From the NCBI GenBank assembly GCA_035267185.1, contig DATFLY010000083.1:1-12873 (forward strand): a stretch of 12,873 nt of DNA, written 5' to 3'. Below the pieces are notes generated by a model, which worked only from the letters and a program-made list of their open reading frames with translations, was not told where the DNA came from and did not search any database. A program made the translations under genes and the position numbers. Each line of letters starts with the position of its first letter. Position 1 is the stretch's first letter. Shown piece after piece: positions 6,961-12,463 of this stretch. Source of the stretch: JAUIBE01 sp035267185 (GTDB lineage: Bacteria; Pseudomonadota; Gammaproteobacteria; Xanthomonadales; SZUA-36).

Positions 6961-8391
6961 ATGAAAAAGTCAATTAACATTGCAAGGCAAAACGGAGTTG
7001 CCCTTTTATTCGGATTGATCATGCTGATGGTCATGACGGTGCTGGGTATTTCCAGTTTTCAGAATTCACATATCCAGGAACGTGCCGCAGGCAATGCCCG
7101 CCTGCAGTCGGTGGCTTTTGAAGCCGCGGCCGCGGGTACTTCCGATGCCATCAATTTTTTTAGCGACAATCATGACCTGGGACCAGATCAGCTTTGCGGC
7201 ACCCTGAATCACGAAGGCTGGGATTCACCGACAGACTGGGTAGATATGGGTAATGTGGGTGAGGCTAGCCTGAAGCAGCGCATGTATTGCCTGGCCGACA
7301 GTTACCCATGTACAGAAGATGAAGGTGTTGACTGTGATGCGCGTCCCCCGAGATCGCAATTGTTTGTACTCAGCCGGGGAGAGGTTCTTTCAGGCGGTAA
7401 TCTGGTGGCGATGCGTGAAATCGAAGTTCGTCTGGACATCGGAAATACGGGCGCAACCGGTGACGGCTGCGGCGCGATTTGTTTCCCCACCTGTAATCCC
7501 GGAACCATGAACTTTCCAAATTCCAATACCTTCCAGGTGGATGGAAGCGGTGGCTACGCTGTCACCGGCGGGTGTCAGGCAATGACTGATGCGATACTTG
7601 ACGGAATTGCAGGGAGCCGCGTTGGTAATTACCTGGGTGGCATCGCCACTGCAACACCCGGCGCGCCATGGACGGAGCCAGCCACGGTGGAAGCATTCAG
7701 GACCAACATTCAGCAATCGGCCATGGCTGCGCAAGCCAATACCGGCGTATGCCAAACCATGTGCTATGCACCGGGTGATCATACGGATATGGGTAATTCG
7801 GTATATGGCACCGTGGCTGATCCTCAGATCACCTATGTCGAAGGGAATGCCTCGTTCGGAGGCGATATATCGGGTGCCGGCATCATGTTTGTCAATGGCA
7901 CCTTGCAGTGGAATGGAACGCCAAACTTTAAGGGCCTGATCGTAACGCTGGGCGGGTCCTTTGTTATAGACGGCGGCGGTGTGGGCGGCGATCATGCAGG
8001 CGCCGTGGTGATCCTGAATTCTCCGGGCGGTGACATTACAGCTGACTTCGGACCATCAGGTTTCGGAAACACTGGCGGCGGAACCGCGCTTTACAAATTC
8101 AACTGTGATGCATTGTGGGGTGCCCATGCACTACTTGATGCCAGCGGACAATCCATGTGGACTCCGGAATGTGATACAGGTCCCGGCAGCCCCTATGATG
8201 CGGGACCCGGAGAGCTGATCGTGGCCAGCTGGCGTGAAAACATCGGCTGGCGTGACGAGTTTTTTGGCTCAGACGACATATCTCCAGGCACAGGTGAGCC
8301 AGGCACAGGGGAGCCGGGCACAGGGGAGCCGGGTACAGGCGGGCCAGGCACAGGTGGGCCAGGCACAACAGGGGGAGCTGAGACAAACTGA
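6961..8391 (+). CDS. pilX: Enlarged PilX-like minor pilin, copy 1, with repeat tail
   Basis: The product has 476 residues, more than twice the usual PilX length. The N-terminus is PilX-type: basic leader ending RQNG, then VALLFGLIMLMVMTVLGISS and the hallmark IQERAAGNARLQSVAFEAAA. There is no Glu5, as is usual for PilX/GspK types. The extra region is Cys-rich (GDGCGAICFPTCNPG, CQTMCYAPGD) and contains a Gly-rich repeat-like part (TYVEGNASFGGDISGAG, GLIVTLGGSFVIDGGG, AGAVVILN) that looks like a beta-helix or beta-solenoid passenger domain. A conserved ASWRENIGWRDEFFG closes the shared part. Copy 1 alone then has a PGTGE/PGTGG tail. PilX normally sits near the pilus tip and in several species promotes cell contact; the large domain probably is exposed and may bind a surface or partner (inference). 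The start at 6961 has AGGA 6 bases upstream. Confidence 0.85.
   Translation: MKKSINIARQNGVALLFGLIMLMVMTVLGISSFQNSHIQERAAGNARLQSVAFEAAAAGTSDAINFFSDNHDLGPDQLCGTLNHEGWDSPTDWVDMGNVGEASLKQRMYCLADSYPCTEDEGVDCDARPPRSQLFVLSRGEVLSGGNLVAMREIEVRLDIGNTGATGDGCGAICFPTCNPGTMNFPNSNTFQVDGSGGYAVTGGCQAMTDAILDGIAGSRVGNYLGGIATATPGAPWTEPATVEAFRTNIQQSAMAAQANTGVCQTMCYAPGDHTDMGNSVYGTVADPQITYVEGNASFGGDISGAGIMFVNGTLQWNGTPNFKGLIVTLGGSFVIDGGGVGGDHAGAVVILNSPGGDITADFGPSGFGNTGGGTALYKFNCDALWGAHALLDASGQSMWTPECDTGPGSPYDAGPGELIVASWRENIGWRDEFFGSDDISPGTGEPGTGEPGTGEPGTGGPGTGGPGTTGGAETN
8284..8358 (+). repeat. Five 15-base in-frame repeats encoding PGTGE/PGTGG
   Basis: Five units of 15 bases (variants of CCAGGCACAGGTGAG) start at 8284, 8299, 8314, 8329 and 8344, followed by a partial unit at 8359. 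They encode three PGTGE and two PGTGG units at the C-terminus of PilX copy 1. Unit length is a multiple of three, so changes in copy number by slippage would keep the frame. PilX copy 2 has no such tail. Confidence 0.9.
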
Positions 8392-8417
8392 TTTTTCAGA
8401 AATTATCTGAACCGGGA

Positions 8418-8444
8418 AAGCCTTGTCGTTGACAGGGCTTTTTT
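8418..8444 (+). terminator. Rho-independent terminator of pilin operon 1
   Basis: AAGCCTTGTC (8418-8427) pairs with GACAGGGCTT (8431-8440) around the loop GTT, with one G-U pair, and runs into six Ts (8439-8444). It lies 26 bases after the pilX stop. The stem nearly matches the terminator of operon 2. Confidence 0.9.
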
Positions 8445-8456
8445 GGTTTCGTCTTC

Positions 8457-8490
8457 GGACCAGAGGTCATAATTTGATGACCAATGGTCC
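8457..8490. promoter_or_regulatory. Nested perfect-arm dyad upstream of pilin operon 2
   Basis: Outer arms GGACCA (8457-8462) and TGGTCC (8485-8490) and inner arms GGTCAT (8465-8470) and ATGACC (8477-8482) are each perfect reverse complements. They are separated by a symmetric 2-by-2 mismatch (GA/AA) around a 6-base centre AATTTG. This fits an operator for a dimeric regulator or a long hairpin. It lies between terminator 1 and the candidate promoter of operon 2. There is no U-run after it, so it is not a plain terminator. Confidence 0.5.
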
Positions 8491-8562
8491 AACGCAATAC
8501 TGATTAATTTGTAATTTAAGGTAGAATAGAAATAAGGGATCGTTCGGTCCCAGGGGTCTGCG

Positions 8563-8568
8563 TATAAT
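8563..8568 (+). promoter_or_regulatory. Candidate -10 box (TATAAT) for pilin operon 2
   Basis: A perfect TATAAT lies 83 bases before ATG 8651. No good -35 is present (8540-8545 reads TCGTTC), and a small hairpin, GGGATCGTTCGGTCCC (8536-8551), occupies that region. An activator binding upstream, perhaps at the dyad 8457-8490, would fit such a promoter (inference). Confidence 0.35.
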
Positions 8569-8650
8569 CCCAAGCAAGGATTTTGGGTGGCGCGTTCCTT
8601 TTCAGTTTTTCATGCCAGGGATGGGTGGAGATTAGCCAGGAGCTAAGTCC

Positions 8651-9175
8651 ATGCAGCCCAAGTTGTTTGAAGTAAAAGGGGGGGCTGTCCCCAGAATCCG
8701 GAGAGTGAAACACGGCTCCGGGATTCAGTCACTCAATGGTTTCAAATCGAAGGCACCATTGCGTTTGGTTCGCGGACAATATGTTCGCGGATTCACACTC
8801 ATCGAGGCGATGATCGTTCTGATCATCATTGCCATTTTAGTTGCACTGGCCTATCCGGCCTACATCGACCAGGTTCGAAAGGCCCGTCGTGCAGATGCCC
8901 AGGAAGGGCTTCTTGCTTCTGCCCAGGTGTTGGAGCGTTGTTTCACTCGGGTTAATGCTTACAACGATGCCAGTTGTCCGGGCGTAAATGGTGACACCGA
9001 TAGTGGTTATTACACAGTTAGCTCTACAATTACAGCAACAACTTATACTCTGACCGCTGCGCCCAATGGCGATCAGGTCAATGATGATTGCGGTAGTTTC
9101 TCTTTAGATTATCTAGGCAACAGGAGCGTGACATCCACAACGACTCCTCGTTGCTGGGGGTCAAGCTCATCATGA
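8651..9175 (+). CDS. pilE: PilE-like type IV minor pilin, copy 2
   Basis: The product has 174 residues from ATG 8651 (AGGAG about 9 bases upstream). The cleavage site RG|FTLIE follows Gly47, and the mature chain is residue-for-residue identical to copy 1, including the four cysteines (97, 109, 147, 168). The leader of 47 residues is exceptional. Its first 35 or so residues are unrelated to copy 1 and its DNA contains two hairpin-forming segments, so it may be untranslated. TTG 8759 behind AAGG (8750-8753) would give an 11-residue leader and is the position matching CTG 4753 of copy 1. Role as for copy 1: minor pilin of the tip or priming complex. The stop overlaps the next start (ATGA). Only the start is uncertain; the family call is firm. 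Confidence 0.85.
   Translation: MQPKLFEVKGGAVPRIRRVKHGSGIQSLNGFKSKAPLRLVRGQYVRGFTLIEAMIVLIIIAILVALAYPAYIDQVRKARRADAQEGLLASAQVLERCFTRVNAYNDASCPGVNGDTDSGYYTVSSTITATTYTLTAAPNGDQVNDDCGSFSLDYLGNRSVTSTTTPRCWGSSSS
8678..8726 (+). repeat. Two adjacent GC-rich hairpins, possibly REP-like
   Basis: A G7 run followed by CTGT and CCCC (8678-8692) forms a short stem with loop CTGT. GAATCCGGAG (8694-8703) then pairs with CTCCGGGATTC (8716-8726) with one bulged G. The first part resembles GGGG...CCCC palindromes spread by REP-associated tyrosine transposases, but only one copy is in the window, so the class cannot be proven. The stretch lies in the region that would encode the odd long leader of PilE copy 2. 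Confidence 0.35.
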
Positions 9176-9693
9176 AAAAACTCAATCACGGATTTACCCT
9201 ACTTGAACTGGTCATGGTCATCGCCATTGCCGCCATTGTGCTCGCCGGCGCACTACCGTCGATGACCCAGACCATTCGCAATAACACGGTTGCCTCGCAA
9301 AACCTGTCGATGGTTGCCATGCTGAAATTTGCGCGTAGCGAGGCCATCAGGCGCAATACTGACGTCACCATGGAGTTTTCTGCCTCAGGAAACACCTGGT
9401 CAGCCATTGTTCAGGATCCGAACGAAGAAACAGACGTTGAAGGTTGTAATCCCGGGCAGTTGCGTTGCACCAGCAATACCAATGTTGCACTGCAGGAGAA
9501 CCCGGCAACCTTGACTTTCAATAGTCGCGGTTATTTCGAAGTCACAGCCGGCGAATGGTCGGCGGCTGAAAGTATGTTTTTGCAGCACGAGTATTGCAGC
9601 GGCCAGAATCAACGCACGCGAATTAACATCTTGCCCACCGGGCAGGTCAGTAGCTGCTCGCTTCCTTGTGACAGCACGGCGGTGTGCCAATGA
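9172..9693 (+). CDS. fimT: FimT/GspH-like minor pseudopilin, copy 2
   Basis: The product has 173 residues from ATG 9172, within the ATGA overlap with pilE copy 2; a reading from 9151 would spoil the 7-residue leader (MKKLNHG). Mature start FTLLE with Glu5, hydrophobic helix (LVMVIAIAAIVLAGALPS), then ARSEAIRRNTDVTM, LTFNSRGYF and RINILPTGQV as expected for FimT/GspH. The cysteine pattern of the second half (EGC, LRC, EYC, SSC, LPC, AVC) is the same as in copy 1. The sequences between these landmarks differ much more, as expected if the exposed face has drifted or specialised. Expression should be coupled to the flanking genes. Confidence 0.88.
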   Translation: MKKLNHGFTLLELVMVIAIAAIVLAGALPSMTQTIRNNTVASQNLSMVAMLKFARSEAIRRNTDVTMEFSASGNTWSAIVQDPNEETDVEGCNPGQLRCTSNTNVALQENPATLTFNSRGYFEVTAGEWSAAESMFLQHEYCSGQNQRTRINILPTGQVSSCSLPCDSTAVCQ

Positions 9694-10226
9694 AACGTAA
9701 CATTAAATTTCAGGAAGGCATCTCATTGATCGAGGTGATGATCGCACTTGTGGTGTTATCGATCGGTCTGGTTGGCATGGCAGCAATGCAGCTCAACACG
9801 CTGCAGTTTGTTCATTCGGCGCACTATCGTTCAATGGCAACCACGGTTGCATTGGATCTTGAAGAGCGCCTGTGGCTGGAAATTGCTGATAGCGATCTGG
9901 AAGAGTGCCCCGACGTGAGTAATGATGCCGGCTCACCAGTAGCCGAGCTACTAACCCATTGGGGACGCGACAATGTCGGGGGCACTGGCGTTGGTGACTG
10001 GGGTTGGTCCGATGCGCGGATGCTTAAAGTGCCTAACCTCACCCTGACAGCAGGGACACCAACAACCTATACCCGCGTGGTTGAAGTTCCCATTACGCTG
10101 ACATGGAATGAAAGTCGGTTTGAGCAGGAATTCACTCCCGGTGAGACCACGGCCACCGAATCATTTGAGTACAACATTCGAATCCTGTGTCGATTCACGG
10201 ATGAAGACGAGGAGGAAGAGGTATGA
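9690..10226 (+). CDS. pilV: PilV-like minor pilin, copy 2
   Basis: The product has 178 residues from ATG 9690, which overlaps the fimT stop as ATGA. The leader is 10 residues (MKRNIKFQEG), followed by ISLIE with Glu5 and the helix VMIALVVLSIGLVGMAAMQ. The core VHSAHYRSMATTVALDLEERL is unchanged from copy 1; the DNA for it carries silent changes. The C-terminal tail is even more acidic (DEDEEEEV), and its GAG/GAA codons make the ribosome site for pilW. A GspI-like partner of PilW and PilX. Confidence 0.88.
   Translation: MKRNIKFQEGISLIEVMIALVVLSIGLVGMAAMQLNTLQFVHSAHYRSMATTVALDLEERLWLEIADSDLEECPDVSNDAGSPVAELLTHWGRDNVGGTGVGDWGWSDARMLKVPNLTLTAGTPTTYTRVVEVPITLTWNESRFEQEFTPGETTATESFEYNIRILCRFTDEDEEEEV
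10209..10221 (+). promoter_or_regulatory. Purine-rich ribosome site for pilW copy 2 inside the pilV coding end
   Basis: GAGGAGGAAGAGG sits immediately before ATG 10223 and also encodes the Glu run at the end of PilV. It is the counterpart of 6191-6206 and fixes the pilW start. Confidence 0.7.
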
Positions 10227-10984
10227 ATATTTCTCAAGCATCGTCGCTTCTTCGAATCAAACAACAAAACGGCCTGACCCTGATCGAGCTATTGATTGCC
10301 CTGGTGTTGGTTCTTTTCCTGCTGGGCGGAGTGATCCTTATTCATCTGTCGGGGCGTGCAACTTTTATTGACACAGAACGCCTTTCACGGATCCAGGAGA
10401 ACGTACGTTTTGCCAGTGATTACGTGATTCGCGATATTCGCAATGCGGGATTCAGGGATGAAACATTCCTGAAAGCCGGGCATGAATCACAGATAAGAGA
10501 AGCTTACGCAACCCTCTTGACTAACGATGTTGTTGACACAGACGGCGAAGGTGAAACCCTGCGCATTCGTTATGCTGGACGAGGTCACTGCACCCAGGCT
10601 TTTGATGAATTTCGCCTGGTAGAAAATGAGTACAGCATGGACAGCACAACCGGTGAATTGGTGTGCAAGGGTCGGTCCATACCTCAGGAATCTTCGGGCA
10701 GTCTTCTGATTGGCGATGAAGACTGGGACGACGCAGTGGGTCTGGTAGGAGGGCTGACGGATATCGAGTTCCAGCTGATTTGTCCCCCTGGTGTGACAGA
10801 TTGTGGCTGTGACATGCGTAACAATTTAGACGAGTCCTGCATTGGTGTACGAGTGGCCATGCAGTTTGAAGGAATGAGAGCCATGGATGGAACCGGTGAT
10901 TTCGACGACCGGTCGGTGGAATTAACAGCGGCGTTTCGTAATGTCATCCTGGAAAGGGTGAACGCTGATGTCGAAGAATTCTAG
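10223..10984 (+). CDS. pilW: PilW-like minor pilin, copy 2
   Basis: The product has 253 residues from ATG 10223, in an ATGA overlap with the pilV stop. The leader is 17 residues ending KQQNG, then LTLIE (Glu5) and a hydrophobic helix. The block from IHLSGRATFIDTE through IRNAGFRDE is essentially identical to copy 1. A small insertion (VVDTDGEGE, near residues 102-110) accounts for most of the length difference. The Cys residues of the second half (CTQAF, VCKG, CPPG, CGCDM, SCIG) correspond to those of copy 1. GspJ-like component of the minor pilin complex. It ends at TAG 10982-10984, 10 bases before pilX. Confidence 0.88.
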   Translation: MNISQASSLLRIKQQNGLTLIELLIALVLVLFLLGGVILIHLSGRATFIDTERLSRIQENVRFASDYVIRDIRNAGFRDETFLKAGHESQIREAYATLLTNDVVDTDGEGETLRIRYAGRGHCTQAFDEFRLVENEYSMDSTTGELVCKGRSIPQESSGSLLIGDEDWDDAVGLVGGLTDIEFQLICPPGVTDCGCDMRNNLDESCIGVRVAMQFEGMRAMDGTGDFDDRSVELTAAFRNVILERVNADVEEF

Positions 10985-10994
10985 GAGAATGGCT

Positions 10995-12353
10995 ATGAAA
11001 CAACTTTCAAATTTTTCTCGTCAAAAAGGCGTGGCACTATTCGTCGGTTTGATATTGCTGCTGGTGATGACGGTACTGGGCATTTCCGCGTTCCAGAATT
11101 CCCACATCCAGGAGCGTGCTGCCGGTAATGCCCGTTTGCAATCGCTTGCATTCGAAGCCGCGGCAGCCGGGGCATCTAACTCCATAAACTTTTTCGAGCA
11201 ACAAAAAGCAGCTGATGCATTGCCGGATGAGGAATGTGGTGACAACGACCATGTTGGCTGGGAAAACCCGACAGATTGGGTTTCAATGGACTCAGGACAT
11301 CCTCAGGTCACGCTGGAGCAGCGTTTATATTGCCTGGCAGATGCTTATCCGGACTCAGCCGATTGTGAACCAGGCGAAGAAGACGATGGAGAAACCTGCA
11401 TCAGGCCACCACAGTCGCAATTGTTTGTACTGAGCCGCGGACAGGTCTTCTCTGGTGGAGACAGTGTAGCAATGCGAGAAGTCGAGGTTCGCCTGGACAT
11501 CGGACATAATTATGCGGTCGGTGATGGTTGCGGCGCGTTGTGCTTCCCTTCATGCAACCCGGGTGAATTCGAATTCCCGAACTCCAACGTTTTCCAGGTC
11601 AATGGCCAGGGTGGTCCTTCCATCACAGGTGGTTGTGATGCAATGTCTGACGCCATCCTTGCTGGAATCAAGGACAACCGGATTGGTAATTATATTGATC
11701 CGCCAGCTACCAGCGGTCCGGGATCACCATGGGATACGCCTGAGAATACAGAGAGCTTCAGGGAAAACCTGGAGGCGCTTGCAAGCACTCAGCAGTCCGA
11801 AAACCCTGACAGCTGTCAGACGCTGTGTTACTACGATGGTGATGGCGTCTACGAGGACAACGGCAATTCAGAATATGGTACCGTTGAAAACATGCAGCTG
11901 ACCTATATTGCTGGTGATGCTGACTTTGGTGGTGGAATTTCAGGCGCCGGAATCATGATGGTTGAAGGCAACCTGAACTGGAACGGCACGCCCGACTTCA
12001 AGGGCCTGATCGTGACATTGGGTGGTACATTCACGATTGATGGTGGTGGCCTCGGCGGGAACCATGCAGGCTCTGTTGTGATCCTGAATCATGAAGCAGG
12101 AACCACCAATCCTTTCGGAGATTCAAGCTTTGGCAGCATCGGTGGCGGTACCGCTGAGTACAACTACAATTGCGCCATGCTGCAGCTCGCCAACTCCACG
12201 CTTTTGGGCACAACACCCGCCGCAAATATTTGGGACCCACAGTGCAACGATGGTCCGGGCAACCCTTTCCAGGCAGGCCCCAAGGAAATGGTTATCGCAA
12301 GCTGGCGTGAAAACATCGGCTGGCGTGAAGAGTTCTTTGGTTCGGGTGACTGA
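10995..12353 (+). CDS. pilX: Enlarged PilX-like minor pilin, copy 2
   Basis: The product has 452 residues. ATG 10995 is chosen because AGGAG (10983-10987) lies 7 bases upstream and the leader (MKQLSNFSRQKG) then matches copy 1; ATG 10968 and 10989 are less suitable. The PilX N-terminal signature is present (VALFVGLILLLVMTVLGISA, IQERAAGNARLQSLAFEAAA), without Glu5. The large domain has the same Cys-rich elements (GDGCGALCFPSCNPG, CQTLCYYDGDG) and the Gly-rich beta-solenoid-like part (TYIAGDADFGGGISGAG, GLIVTLGGTFTIDGGG). An insertion brings the acidic loop DGDGVYED, absent from copy 1, which may bind a metal. It ends with ASWRENIGWREEFFGSGD and lacks the PGTGE tail. Probable exposed tip component; ligand unknown. 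Confidence 0.85.
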   Translation: MKQLSNFSRQKGVALFVGLILLLVMTVLGISAFQNSHIQERAAGNARLQSLAFEAAAAGASNSINFFEQQKAADALPDEECGDNDHVGWENPTDWVSMDSGHPQVTLEQRLYCLADAYPDSADCEPGEEDDGETCIRPPQSQLFVLSRGQVFSGGDSVAMREVEVRLDIGHNYAVGDGCGALCFPSCNPGEFEFPNSNVFQVNGQGGPSITGGCDAMSDAILAGIKDNRIGNYIDPPATSGPGSPWDTPENTESFRENLEALASTQQSENPDSCQTLCYYDGDGVYEDNGNSEYGTVENMQLTYIAGDADFGGGISGAGIMMVEGNLNWNGTPDFKGLIVTLGGTFTIDGGGLGGNHAGSVVILNHEAGTTNPFGDSSFGSIGGGTAEYNYNCAMLQLANSTLLGTTPAANIWDPQCNDGPGNPFQAGPKEMVIASWRENIGWREEFFGSGD

Positions 12354-12416
12354 TCACCAGTACCAGGGAAACCTGATTTAGATTTTATATACCAGCCGTT
12401 CTGTTAGTCTTGGAAG

Positions 12417-12441
12417 AGCCTTGTCATTGACAAGGCTTTTT
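12417..12441 (+). terminator. Rho-independent terminator of pilin operon 2
   Basis: AGCCTTGTC (12417-12425) pairs perfectly with GACAAGGCT (12429-12437) around loop ATT, and five Ts follow from 12437. It is the evident homologue of the operon 1 terminator, lying 63 bases after the pilX stop. Only 22 bases separate it from the next start codon. Confidence 0.9.
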
Positions 12442-12463
12442 CCTTTTGAGCGTTGAAAATTTC

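Noticed and set aside
7390..7995. Open frame of 201 codons on the reverse strand inside pilX copy 1
   Set aside because: It lies wholly inside a strongly supported gene, has low-complexity shadow character and no recognisable motif or ribosome site.
5145..9171. Upstream non-ATG starts for both fimT genes (5145 and 9151)
   Set aside because: They would lengthen the leader without need; the ATGA overlaps at 5166 and 9172 give standard 7-residue leaders and agree in both copies.
8429..12432. Perfect TTGACA boxes at 8429-8434 and 12427-12432
   Set aside because: Both are part of the terminator stems (GTTGACA or ATTGACA), and no -10 box lies 16-18 bases downstream.
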